Assembly: GCA_916720285.1 (NCBI GenBank) | Contig: CAKAQP010000083.1 | Location: forward strand, 1-10,148 | Length of the DNA: 10,148 bases | Origin: an uncultured Lachnoanaerobaculum sp. | GTDB lineage: Bacteria > Bacillota > Clostridia > Lachnospirales > Lachnospiraceae | Direction of reading: 5' to 3' | In this document: piece by piece, positions 1 through 7,201 of the stretch | How positions within the stretch are numbered: the first letter of the stretch is position 1 | How the letters are laid out: each line of letters begins with the position of its first letter | The notes under the pieces: generated by a model | What the model was told of the DNA's origin: nothing | Database searches by the model: none | The model's input: the letters and a program-made list of their open reading frames with translations, nothing else | Translations under genes and position numbers: made by a program

Positions 1-1024
1 TTGCGGCAGTTCTTGACATAAGTCTTCCGGCTCCATGAGGTGCTGAATAATTCCAATCAGGATTACCCTTACCCACTGCCAAAACACTTCCGTCCCTCAT
101 ATTTATAGGGATCAAGACCTTCTCACCGCTATGTGCGGCAATAGCACCTTTTCGCAAAATCATCTCACTCACATCAATATAGTTGTGTATAGTATGGAAT
201 GCCTCAAGATTTTTCATTCCTGTTCTCTCAAGGATAATTTCTGCCATCAACTCACGATTTCTTTTCGCAAAGTTTTGGCAAATCTCAACATCATTTAAAT
301 ACTCCTTCAGATATTTTCCTGAAACATAGCATAAGTCATCAGGCATGCTTGTTTCCGACTCATATACATTCCAATGAAGATCTTTTAGAGCAGCCTGTAT
401 TTCACTTTTTCTCCCCTGCTCCTTATAAGTTCTTATTATCTCATCTCTTTTTTTAAAATAAGTATCATACCCTCTATCTAAGTTTGCCGCCAATCTTTGA
501 TAGTACTGTGCAACCTGCTTTCCAAGATTTCTTGATCCTGAATGTACTATTAAGTATTTACATCCGTCACTTGCCTCATCAATCTCAATAAAGTGATTTC
601 CACCTCCCAATGTACCAAGTGAACGCTCAAGCCTTCTTGAATCTCTCAAATATCTGAAGCAGTTTAACTTTGTCAAATCAAAATGCTCCTGTCTGCCCTC
701 CCATACATTCATTCCTGATGGAATATAATGGGTAGCCTCATCTACCTTTTCAAAATCTATTTCAACATTTCCAAGTTTTACCGTGTACATTCCGCATCCT
801 ATATCCACTCCGACTATATTTGGAACCGCCATTTCTTGTATAGTCATTGTAGTACCTATAGTGCATCCCTTTCCGGCATGAACATCAGGCATTATACGAA
901 TTTTTGATCCTTCTGTTATTACATAATCGCACATTCTTCTTATCTGCTCTATTGCCTCATCCTCTACAACCTTTGCATAGCATACAGCTGTATTTACTCT
1001 ACCTTTTATTTCGATTCTATCCAT
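1..1024 (-). CDS. rtcB: RNA-splicing ligase RtcB (3' end beyond window)
   Basis: RtcB joins RNA 2',3'-cyclic phosphate or 3'-phosphate ends to 5'-OH ends, using GTP and Mn2+, in RNA repair in the cytoplasm. Translating the minus strand gives 341 codons with no stop before the left edge; the family usually has about 400 or more residues, so some 60 are missing. Family signatures seen: DIGCGM at residues 74-79 with metal-binding Asp74/Cys77, GTLGGGNHF at 137-145 (Asn143, His144), HSGSR at 161-165, HNYID at 280-284, and APHGAGRLMSR at 328-338, in which His330 is the residue that carries GMP in characterised RtcB. The ATG is at 1022-1024, preceded by AAAGGAG about 6 bases upstream. No archease or rtcA is visible, but the downstream side lies outside the window. 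A terminator-like hairpin sits directly upstream, so expression may depend on read-through. Identity is very secure. Confidence 0.97.
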   Translation of the reverse strand, partial: MDRIEIKGRVNTAVCYAKVVEDEAIEQIRRMCDYVITEGSKIRIMPDVHAGKGCTIGTTMTIQEMAVPNIVGVDIGCGMYTVKLGNVEIDFEKVDEATHYIPSGMNVWEGRQEHFDLTKLNCFRYLRDSRRLERSLGTLGGGNHFIEIDEASDGCKYLIVHSGSRNLGKQVAQYYQRLAANLDRGYDTYFKKRDEIIRTYKEQGRKSEIQAALKDLHWNVYESETSMPDDLCYVSGKYLKEYLNDVEICQNFAKRNRELMAEIILERTGMKNLEAFHTIHNYIDVSEMILRKGAIAAHSGEKVLIPINMRDGSVLAVGKGNPDWNYSAPHGAGRLMSRTAA

Positions 1025-1041
1025 ATCTTCTCCTTTACATC

Positions 1042-1074
1042 AAAAAAGCCGCCTACCCATTTAGAGTAAGCGGC
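1042..1074 (-). terminator. Intrinsic terminator or attenuator just upstream of rtcB
   Basis: On the minus strand an 11-bp stem (1064-1074 with 1048-1058) closes a 5-base loop and is followed by six T. Two G-U pairs form only in the minus-strand RNA, while the plus strand would have mismatches there, so it is built for minus-strand transcripts. It lies 34 bases after the stop of the small ORF at 1108-1260 and about 20 bases before the rtcB start codon. It could end the upstream transcript or attenuate rtcB. Confidence 0.8.
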
Positions 1075-1091
1075 CTCAAAAACATTTATCT

Positions 1092-1120
1092 ATTATGAGC
1101 ATAGTATCTACCTATGCCTA
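1092..1120 (-). promoter_or_regulatory. Weak candidate promoter for rtcB
   Basis: Minus strand reads TAGGCA (1115-1120), a 17-base spacer, then CATAAT (1092-1097). Four of six bases fit the -35 consensus and five of six the -10. It lies upstream of the hairpin at 1042-1074, so RNA from here would meet the hairpin before rtcB. It overlaps the 3' end of the small ORF. In AT-rich DNA such matches occur by chance. Confidence 0.3.
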
Positions 1121-1260
1121 TAATTATACAAACAATTTTCTCGTACTTGACCTATCTCTAATGAGTTCACCAAAACAAAGCCCTTCCTAGACGGCATACT
1201 AAGGAGCGCGTAATCACGGCGTTCAATATTTAAATAGTCAAAACGATTCATTGTTCTCAT
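1108..1260 (-). CDS. Doubtful small ORF, 50 residues, possibly a gene remnant
   Basis: An ATG at 1258-1260 is preceded by AAGGAAAAGAC, a fair ribosome site, and opens 50 codons ending in TAG at 1108. The product starts MRTMNRFDYLNIERRDYALL and has mixed, protein-like composition with a central hydrophobic patch (GFVLV) and no membrane helix. The frame stays open upstream to 1365 (35 further codons, including residues such as DKSILLCYSIDKGIWVDYA) without a standard ATG. Just behind, in another frame, 1377-1454 could encode 25 more protein-like residues. Together this looks like either a very small gene or the frameshifted 3' end of a decayed one. The hairpin at 1042-1074 would serve as its terminator. 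I recognise no family. Confidence 0.3.
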   Translation of the reverse strand: MRTMNRFDYLNIERRDYALLSMPSRKGFVLVNSLEIGQVRENCLYNYRHR

Positions 1261-1365
1261 GTCTTTTCCTTTCCGGGCATAATCCACCCAAATTCCTTTA
1301 TCGATAGAATAACATAGTAAAATACTTTTGTCATTATACCCATGGTATAAAAAGCGCTCTAAATC

Positions 1366-1845
1366 TTACAATTTAATTACCGCTTTATAGTCTTTATGTA
1401 TGAAAACACTTCAGGTTCCACACCGATATTATCTCTAATCCAAACTTCCCGCATTCAAAATAGGATCTGTATGTTAAAAAATTAATACTTTGGCCAACAA
1501 AATAATGGTTTATCGGGGAGTTGTCAGCAATAATTAGATGGCAACAATTGAACAGAAACATTAGTTCACAAGGAATAGCTGTATAAAAGGTTTGGTGTAT
1601 ATAAACAGCTATTGTTTATTTGCTAAGAGGAAGGTGAGTGGGGAGAATCAACTTTTATCTCAAATCTTAAAAATAGTCGTTCCTATAGGGGATGTGGCAT
1701 TAGATAAAAGTGTACCCACACCTCTCCACCTCCACCGGTACCTTAAGCACATAAACCATCATTTTATTAGCTGCAATGTCGAAGTTTCAACATACTGATC
1801 CAATTTGGTGAATAGGATGGAATTAATTATGATAATCTGAACACC
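1366..1845. other. About 480 bases without a convincing gene
   Basis: No frame here has both a good start and a plausible product. A 68-codon plus-strand frame at 1592-1798 would start at TTG without a proper Shine-Dalgarno, and its product resembles nothing I know. On the minus strand 1377-1454 reads as 25 protein-like residues (beginning MREVWIRDNIGVEP) and may belong to the decayed gene suggested at 1108-1365. No tRNA, repeat array or insertion-sequence ends were seen. I read the stretch as intergenic or degraded coding DNA. Confidence 0.5.
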
Positions 1846-1895
1846 AAAAAGCCTTCTGCTTTGGCATAATCGCCAAGTACATAGAAGGCTTTTTT
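1846..1895. terminator. Branched bidirectional intrinsic terminator
   Basis: Outer arms AAAAAGCCTTCT (1846-1857) and AGAAGGCTTTTTT (1883-1895) pair perfectly. An inner hairpin, TTGGC (1861-1865) with GCCAA (1872-1876), sits in the loop. T-runs follow the outer stem on both strands, so it can stop transcription from either side. It insulates the promoter at 2001 from anything to its left. Confidence 0.75.
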
Positions 1896-2000
1896 ATTTT
1901 ACAAAATGTTTTAATAAATAATATCACCCTACAACTCATCTTAACAAACAACCCTTAAATGAATTTCAATATTTTTTTATCGAATAACAATATATTTTTA

Positions 2001-2029
2001 TTGTCAAACATTAAATTATGTGTTATCAT
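2001..2029 (+). promoter_or_regulatory. Strong sigma-A-type promoter of the DUF2975 operon
   Basis: TTGTCA (2001-2006) and TATCAT (2024-2029) are separated by exactly 17 bases; each box matches five of six consensus bases. TG one base before the -10 gives an extended -10. The expected transcription start is near 2036, leaving a leader of about 55 bases before the ATG at 2091. No clear operator dyad was found, though the operon's own regulator is the obvious candidate to bind here. Confidence 0.75.
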
Positions 2030-2090
2030 GCTCCTAGCATTAATATTTTTTGCAGTTTGTAAATATCTATATGTAAAGTAGGAGGTTGTG

Positions 2091-2564
2091 ATGAATTGGA
2101 CACAAAATAAAAGTATAGCTTTATCTAAGGTATGTGTATTTGTTTTTGCCATACTGGGTATACTGCTTAATATTTACATACACCATGATATAAAATTTAT
2201 TATCCTAAGGCGCATTTATATTCCTCTTTCCAATGAAGAACTTATCGGAAAGTATATCATTTTCAGTATGATTACAGTTTACATACTTGACATACTTGCC
2301 TATGCCGCCCTATTTCTCCTATATAAGCTCTTATGTAACATACATAAGTCCAAAGTATTTATAGCAGAAAATGTCAAGTATCTTAGACTACTTTCATGGT
2401 GCTGTTTTATTGTCTCATTTGTATGCTTCATTTTAACATTTTTCTATCTGCCTTTTGTATTACTAGTTACAGGCTCTGCATTTATGGCTCTTATACTGAG
2501 AGTAGTTAAGAATGTTTTTACAGAGGCTATAGAAATAAAGCAAGAAAATGAGTATACCATATAA
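2091..2564 (+). CDS. DUF2975 family membrane protein
   Basis: A 157-residue integral membrane protein of unknown molecular function. Four hydrophobic segments lie at about 10-30, 55-80, 100-117 and 119-137. The C-terminus (LILRVVKNVFTEAIEIK, then ENEYTI) is the typical end of DUF2975 proteins. I chose ATG 2091 because AGGAGG at 2080-2085 stands 5 bases before it; the in-frame GTG at 2088 would be only 2 bases away. DUF2975 genes are commonly followed by a small YozG-like helix-turn-helix gene, and that is so here: the stop codon TAA overlaps the next gene's ribosome site (TAAGGAG), so the two are probably translated together. The family is often described as a membrane partner of its regulator, but the role is unproven. 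Confidence 0.9.
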   Translation: MNWTQNKSIALSKVCVFVFAILGILLNIYIHHDIKFIILRRIYIPLSNEELIGKYIIFSMITVYILDILAYAALFLLYKLLCNIHKSKVFIAENVKYLRLLSWCCFIVSFVCFILTFFYLPFVLLVTGSAFMALILRVVKNVFTEAIEIKQENEYTI

Positions 2565-2575
2565 GGAGAAAAGTT

Positions 2576-2785
2576 ATGATTATGGTAAATATAGATGTGG
2601 TAATGGCAAAAAGGAAGATGTCTGCCGGAGAGCTTGCAGAGCGAATAGGTATCACAGCTGCCAATTTGTCCATTCTAAAAAATAATAAAGCCAAGGCGGT
2701 ACGATTCTCCACTTTGGAGGCTATATGCAGAGAACTTAACTGTCAAGTTGCGGATATACTGGAATATGTACCTGACGAAAACTAA
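2576..2785 (+). CDS. Cro/XRE-family small transcriptional regulator (YozG-like)
   Basis: A 69-residue DNA-binding protein consisting of little more than one helix-turn-helix domain. The domain spans about residues 15-62: MSAGELAERIGITAANLSIL forms the first helices and turn, KNNKAKAVRFSTLEAICREL the recognition end and following helix, then CQVADILEYVPDEN. This is the shape of regulators paired with DUF2975. Start ATG at 2576 has GGAG 7 bases upstream; an ATG two codons later is also possible. It sits 11 bases after the DUF2975 gene and 14 bases before the large membrane-protein gene, within one operon. By analogy with such pairs it may autoregulate the operon promoter at 2001-2029; this is inference. 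Confidence 0.92.
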   Translation: MIMVNIDVVMAKRKMSAGELAERIGITAANLSILKNNKAKAVRFSTLEAICRELNCQVADILEYVPDEN

Positions 2786-2799
2786 AGGAGGTTTTTAAC

Positions 2800-4551
2800 A
2801 TGAACGAAAATTTATCAGATAATTCTACAGTTATAAATTCAAATAATGCCGAAACTGTAAATTCAGACAATAATGTAACTGTAAATGCAAACAATAATGT
2901 AGCTGACAATTCAAACAATACTGTAAACACAAGTGCAAACAATAATGTAGCTGACGGTTTAAACAACACTACAAGTGCAAGTACTTCCATCGCCGGTGTT
3001 AATATGGAGTCCGCAACTTCAAACAAGGCTCCGATAAAAAAAGAGCCTAAATATAAGTTTGAAACGATAGATATAATAATGCTGCCCGTTGTATTTATAC
3101 TCGCATTTTTATGCACAAAATATTATAACTTAAATACAGATATAGTAACTTTAGGTTTGGGAGCTACCGCATACATAGTACTTTATGTTATCTCCGTGCT
3201 TGTATATGCTAAATTAAAGGCAGTTAAGCTCAATAGTGAAAGTATTATTTTATCGGTACTTATGATACTTTTAGCCATAAGCTTTACTGTTTTTTATAAC
3301 TATTCCCTTAGTATATTTATGCAAATCGCTATGGATTTTATGCTTATCTACCTTCCTGTAACGGTATTTAACAAGCTTATAAAAAGTGAAACTTCAGCAC
3401 TTATATTATACGACTATATCAATGCACTTGTACTTATTCCTATACATAACGCTACTTCTTTTTGGCTTTGCATGTTTTCAAAGAGGGGAAAAAGTTCTTC
3501 AAGTACAAAGACTAAGTACTTTTTGCATATTTTTCTCGGACTTTTGATTGGCACTCCATTTATAATAATTGTCGTTTTCCTGCTTTCAAGTGCAGATGCT
3601 ACTTTTAAAAATATTTTTGAACATTTATTCAACTTCGATATCAATGTTCCTGAAAATATAGGAACTCTTATATGGTCACTACCTATGGCAACCTACCTGT
3701 ACGCACTTATCTACGGAAGTTCCATAGAGGATAATTCAAAGTCCTTTAATATAGATAAGTTTAATAAAACCATGGATAATGCAGCTTTCATACCAAGACT
3801 TAGTTTATATACCGTTAATGCAGTTATTTGCTGCTTTTATATTCTTTTTATAGGAATACAGGCTATATATTTTATAGATATTTTAGGCGGTTCTTTGCCG
3901 GCTGATTTTACCTATTCAGAATATGCAAGACGAGGATTTTTTGAACTTCTGGCTATTGCCTTAATCAATATAGTATTTATTGCGGTAGCTAAAATTTTTT
4001 CAGTTAAAAATGAAAATAATAAGTATTTGCGTATTCATATAATCCTAAATTCAATATTAACATTGGCACTTATATCGGTTGACTTTGCCAAGATGTATCT
4101 GTATATAAGCACTTATGGACTTACAACACTGCGCATAATTCCAAGTGTATTTATGATTTTCTTATGTTTTGTATTTGCCTTTATCATAATGGGAGAATTT
4201 AAGAAGAGCTTTCCTGTTACCAAATTAAGTTTCTATGCAGGAAATATACTTTTTGTACTTCTTTGTCTTGCCAATATAGACGCAGTGGTTGCCAGGTATA
4301 ATCTTAATGCCTATATGAACGGTAATCTGCCATACTATGATATATATGATCTTAGGGAAAGTGATATGGCTGCAATGCCTGTTATTTACAAGGCTTGGAA
4401 AAACAGTTCCGATAAAGAGCTTAAAGAAAAGCTCCATTCTTCTGCAGAAAGTATCATGAGGTATTATTCTTTTGATACAGATGAACCTATCAGCTATAAT
4501 TACACCAGAAATAAAGCTTTAGTAATAGAAAAGAATATGAAGCTCCATTAA
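2800..4551 (+). CDS. DUF4173/DUF4153-like polytopic membrane protein
   Basis: A 583-residue protein with an unusual soluble N-terminus followed by a multi-spanning membrane domain. Residues 1-75 are low complexity, dominated by Asn, Thr, Ser, Ala and Val, with repeated NNNVAD units; a basic stretch (KKEPKYKF, 80-87) follows and the first helix begins near 90. About ten or more hydrophobic segments run to about 500. The family mark is SEYARRGFFELLAIALIN in the middle, then a soluble C-terminal tail rich in charged residues and Tyr. I believe this is DUF4173; the related DUF4153 is the alternative. Its molecular function is unknown. The start is firm: AAAGGAGG at 2784-2791 stands 8 bases before the ATG. 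It is the last gene of the operon driven from 2001 and ends just before a strong terminator. Confidence 0.85.
   Translation: MNENLSDNSTVINSNNAETVNSDNNVTVNANNNVADNSNNTVNTSANNNVADGLNNTTSASTSIAGVNMESATSNKAPIKKEPKYKFETIDIIMLPVVFILAFLCTKYYNLNTDIVTLGLGATAYIVLYVISVLVYAKLKAVKLNSESIILSVLMILLAISFTVFYNYSLSIFMQIAMDFMLIYLPVTVFNKLIKSETSALILYDYINALVLIPIHNATSFWLCMFSKRGKSSSSTKTKYFLHIFLGLLIGTPFIIIVVFLLSSADATFKNIFEHLFNFDINVPENIGTLIWSLPMATYLYALIYGSSIEDNSKSFNIDKFNKTMDNAAFIPRLSLYTVNAVICCFYILFIGIQAIYFIDILGGSLPADFTYSEYARRGFFELLAIALINIVFIAVAKIFSVKNENNKYLRIHIILNSILTLALISVDFAKMYLYISTYGLTTLRIIPSVFMIFLCFVFAFIIMGEFKKSFPVTKLSFYAGNILFVLLCLANIDAVVARYNLNAYMNGNLPYYDIYDLRESDMAAMPVIYKAWKNSSDKELKEKLHSSAESIMRYYSFDTDEPISYNYTRNKALVIEKNMKLH
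2886..2955 (+). repeat. In-frame direct repeats encoding the Asn-rich tail
   Basis: A perfect 22-base sequence occurs at 2886-2907 and again at 2934-2955, 48 bases (16 codons) apart, each encoding ANNNVAD. More diverged AAYAAT-rich copies surround them (about 2830-2975). The period is a multiple of three, so gain or loss of units would change tail length without breaking the frame. Confidence 0.8.
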
Positions 4552-4560
4552 ATATAAAGT

Positions 4561-4605
4561 AAAAGGCTGTCAAACAGCAAAATTACACTGTTTGATAGCC
4601 TTTTT
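4561..4605 (+). terminator. Terminator between convergent genes
   Basis: GGCTGTCAAACAG (4565-4577) pairs with CTGTTTGATAGCC (4588-4600) around a 10-base loop, with one G-U pair on the plus strand, followed by five T. It ends the DUF2975/regulator/DUF4173 operon 10 bases after the stop. With one mismatch it can also fold on the minus strand, and may end the transcript through the cupin pseudogene at 4613. Confidence 0.9.
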
Positions 4606-4612
4606 GCTTAAG

Positions 4613-4894
4613 TTATTTATTAATAAGGGTTACAAAAAATTCTCCGTCTTCTAAAAACTCTATGTTTATATAATTATCACCGTCAAAATACAGTATATCT
4701 CCCGGTGTTAAATCATGTATCTCTTCATCATTAAGAAATGCCTTTACCGCTCACTTTACCACAGTAAATATTATATATGCCTCAGCATGGTTGTGCTTTG
4801 GAATCAAATCTCCCTTAACCCCTGCCTTCTTTACAACATTAAATTTATCTTTAACAAATACAAGACCTGTAGCATTTTTTACTTTTCCAACCAT
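4613..4894 (-). pseudogene. Small cupin protein gene interrupted by one in-frame TGA
   Basis: Read on the minus strand, 94 codons run in one frame from ATG 4894 (AAGGAG 4 to 5 bases upstream) to TAA at 4613. The only interruption is TGA at 4751-4753, codon 48. The two halves join into a typical small single-domain cupin of about 93 residues: GLVFVKDKF near 10-18, IPKHNHAEAYIIF at 31-43 with putative metal ligands His34, His36 and Glu38, then FLNDEEIHDLTPGDILYFDG after the stop. In related proteins the position after FTVVK is usually Gly, so a GGA-to-TGA change is the simplest cause. Truncated at 47 residues the barrel cannot form. Its start overlaps the end of the upstream gene by 44 bases. 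A sequencing error at that base would restore the gene. Confidence 0.85.
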
Positions 4895-5627
4895 AAAACT
4901 CCTTTATATAAATACCGTCACTAACTTGATTGGGGATATTTACCCTCCCCTCGATTAGATACATACTTGCTATATTTACATCTCCCGGCAAGTATCTGTT
5001 TTCTAAAATATCATTTTTATTTGACTCTTTTCCCAATGGAATATATGACTTTGAAGTCAAATCAAAGTAAGATTCATTTTCCACTTTACTTATACCATCT
5101 ATTACAATCGGAAAAATCTCCTCAAAGTAATTTTGTACATCTTCTAAAAGATTACCAAAATTCTTATAGTCGTTCTTCAAGTATTCCTGAGTGTCTATAT
5201 AGCAAATTGATTTTACATCTGATAAATCTGAAAGCATTTCCTTATGGGTTTTCATCCTTGCCTTTCCTTCAATACCCCAGGGTGGACTTGCCCAAAGATG
5301 AATATTCATATGATGCTTTCTATTTTTAATAATATAATAAGGGTATAAACTTGCAGGGTCACCGTCAGTCAAAAATAAAATATCATCTTCAGATTTTAGC
5401 TTGTAATAAAGTTCTTCTGCCACATCTTCTAAATCATTATAAACTCTACTGCCAACCCCCATACTCATACCAAGGCCAACTGATTTTCTCGGACAGATAA
5501 AACACTCATATTCATCTGTAATCTTACTTCCGTGAAGACAGACCACTAACACTAAGTCCTTATATTTTTTTAATATAGGATTCCCATAATACCATAATAT
5601 ACCGCTGTCTGTTATTACTATTTTCAT
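4851..5627 (-). CDS. Unrecognised 258-residue protein linked to the ATP-grasp gene
   Basis: I do not recognise this family. No signal peptide or membrane helix is evident. The N-terminus (MKIVITDSG) and the segment DDILFLTDGDPASLYPY (81-97) look like beta strands of a Rossmann-like alpha/beta fold with an acidic loop. LWASPPWGIEGKAR (111-124) is rich in Trp, Pro and Gly and is probably a conserved or active-site loop. Cysteines lie at 30, 42 and 45. The start ATG comes one base after the stop of the 509-residue ATP-grasp gene, with only a weak AAGAGAA ribosome site, so it is probably translated by coupling and should work with that enzyme. The last residues (about 246-258, with CYRSCIC) are read from the start of the overlapping cupin frame and may be an accidental extension. 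Coding status is solid; function is open. Confidence 0.8.
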   Translation of the reverse strand: MKIVITDSGILWYYGNPILKKYKDLVLVVCLHGSKITDEYECFICPRKSVGLGMSMGVGSRVYNDLEDVAEELYYKLKSEDDILFLTDGDPASLYPYYIIKNRKHHMNIHLWASPPWGIEGKARMKTHKEMLSDLSDVKSICYIDTQEYLKNDYKNFGNLLEDVQNYFEEIFPIVIDGISKVENESYFDLTSKSYIPLGKESNKNDILENRYLPGDVNIASMYLIEGRVNIPNQVSDGIYIKEFYGWKSKKCYRSCIC

Positions 5628-5628
5628 A

Positions 5629-7158
5629 TTATTTTCTCTTATTTTCTATAAATCTATCCATACTATCTCTTATATTTTTTGCTGTCTGTATGCAACATTT
5701 TAATGAAAACATATACTCATCTCCAAATGAAAACGTAAATTCATCGGAAATAAGCTTAGCTATTTTATCTGTTGTAAAATTCCAATCCATGTCTAACGCA
5801 ATCCTTGTGCTCTCACCGTCAAATTCATCCTTTGGACAATCCGGTAAAAGGCCGTATGGATTCCATTTATCAATTTCTTTTTTAACAATTTTAAAAATAG
5901 GTCTCCTATCTCCCCATTCTCTATTACTTTGTTCTATCATTTTCTTATATTTATCTTTTTTGAACTCAAAATCTATTATAGATGGTGAACACCAAATATC
6001 TACTATCTTGTTCCAATCCCTTTTCAAACATATACTGTCTATAAGTTCTGCTTCAAATAATTCATCCAATGTCTTATATTCTATTTCGCCACTTCCGTCA
6101 TAATGACCACATCTTTGAAATGACACATGATCAGCATACCCTATAATCATATATTCTGACTCATTTCCTCTAAAACATAAACTAAGTTCAGGCTCAAAAT
6201 CCATTTTAACCAGCTCATTTATTACTTCCTTGACATATTCTATGGAATATATATTTCCTTTCCCCTGATTTTGAAAAGCTCTGTAAAACTCATATGCATC
6301 TATTTGTTGCAATCCTGATACCTGACCATCTCCTATTTCCATTATTATAAGGCTACCATCAGTTTTCCTTGCCAAATCTATGGTCACAAAATTACTTTCT
6401 ATCTTACTTGCTATTGATTCAATCCATACATATTCATCTTCCGATATATTTACTTCTTCATTCTCACTCCAGTAATTATCTGAAATCAATATTTCTCCCT
6501 TAAAAACAAATACTCTGTATTCTTCAGAAATCGGCATTCCACTGTCTTTATGATTCCCTATAGATTTAAGGCTTTCAAACTTTCTAAGTACAACACCGCC
6601 TTCAAGATTATCTCCTTGGCGATAAATAAAATTATTGATTACCCTAAAAGTTTCTTCTCTATCACTAATATCTTTTATAAAGCAGGCATCATGCCACTCA
6701 TGCTTTCTGCTCTTTACATAGTCTTTAACTACAAATGCTCCTTCAAGTCCTTCTGCAAGTTCTAAAGCATCTTCTATATCCCTTGACTCATTCCATACAC
6801 TAAATGGAGTAAATCCTTCAAAATCACTATACCATCCCGGTAAAAGATGGTACTTTGCATACTCTTTCGGTGAGTTTATCAGCTGTATTCCTTTTTCCAG
6901 AAGCAAATTATAAAAAAGCTCATACATATGTATCGGCATCATCCAACCTCTGTATATACTCAAACCTTTAATATCTTCACCATAAAGCGACAGTTTCCCA
7001 ACTTCCAAGTCTTCATAACTAAATAATGCACAGGAATGATTCAAGCCTGTTGCTTGATATTCTTCCATATAATCATCATCCACACTCTTTTTATTTAACG
7101 GATGACTGCAAAAAATAAAATTTATACTCTTAGCAATTTCAAAATTCTCTAACCTCAT
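5629..7158 (-). CDS. Large ATP-grasp ligase (R2K-like) with C-terminal DUF1871-like domain
   Basis: A 509-residue cytoplasmic protein of at least two parts. Residues about 60-295 form an ATP-grasp ligase of the kind once called DUF4343: FVVKDYVKSRKHEW (142-155) gives the paired lysines (Lys145, Lys149, perhaps Lys152) that characterise the R2K clade, EEYRVFVFKGEI (212-223) the next strand pair, and FVTIDLAR (257-264) with IIMEIGDGQ (271-279) the metal-binding Asp261, Glu274 and Asp277. Residues about 300-400 form a small domain (MIIGYADHVSF, then DSICLKRDW). Residues 420-505 contain WNPYGLLP and DEFDGE, like DUF1871/YugE-type proteins. R2K enzymes are predicted to couple ATP hydrolysis to ligation of peptides or amino acids to proteins; the substrate here is unknown. 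The start is firm, with GGGAGG at 7163-7168 four bases before the ATG. A hairpin separates it from the upstream ADP-ribosylglycohydrolase gene. The DUF1871 call is tentative. Confidence 0.85.
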   Translation of the reverse strand: MRLENFEIAKSINFIFCSHPLNKKSVDDDYMEEYQATGLNHSCALFSYEDLEVGKLSLYGEDIKGLSIYRGWMMPIHMYELFYNLLLEKGIQLINSPKEYAKYHLLPGWYSDFEGFTPFSVWNESRDIEDALELAEGLEGAFVVKDYVKSRKHEWHDACFIKDISDREETFRVINNFIYRQGDNLEGGVVLRKFESLKSIGNHKDSGMPISEEYRVFVFKGEILISDNYWSENEEVNISEDEYVWIESIASKIESNFVTIDLARKTDGSLIIMEIGDGQVSGLQQIDAYEFYRAFQNQGKGNIYSIEYVKEVINELVKMDFEPELSLCFRGNESEYMIIGYADHVSFQRCGHYDGSGEIEYKTLDELFEAELIDSICLKRDWNKIVDIWCSPSIIDFEFKKDKYKKMIEQSNREWGDRRPIFKIVKKEIDKWNPYGLLPDCPKDEFDGESTRIALDMDWNFTTDKIAKLISDEFTFSFGDEYMFSLKCCIQTAKNIRDSMDRFIENKRK

Positions 7159-7201
7159 ATATCCTCCCTATTAAACCCTATTTTTATTATCTTTAGTATA
7201 A

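Noticed and set aside
1334..1350. Short dyad TTATACC-CAT-GGTATAA
   Set aside because: A 7-bp AT-rich arm pair is expected by chance in this composition and it sits beside no convincing promoter.
1592..1798. A 68-codon plus-strand frame in the left gap
   Set aside because: It would begin at TTG with no proper ribosome site, its product resembles no family, and it ends about 50 bases before a terminator that needs no gene to explain it.
2736..3116. A 126-codon minus-strand frame opposite the Asn-rich tail
   Set aside because: It is a shadow of the repetitive AAYAAT codons of the real plus-strand gene and has no ribosome site or recognisable product.
4751..4753. In-frame TGA in the cupin read as selenocysteine
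   Set aside because: The position is usually Gly in such cupins, is not a catalytic site, and no SECIS-like hairpin is evident just after the codon. A nonsense mutation is simpler.
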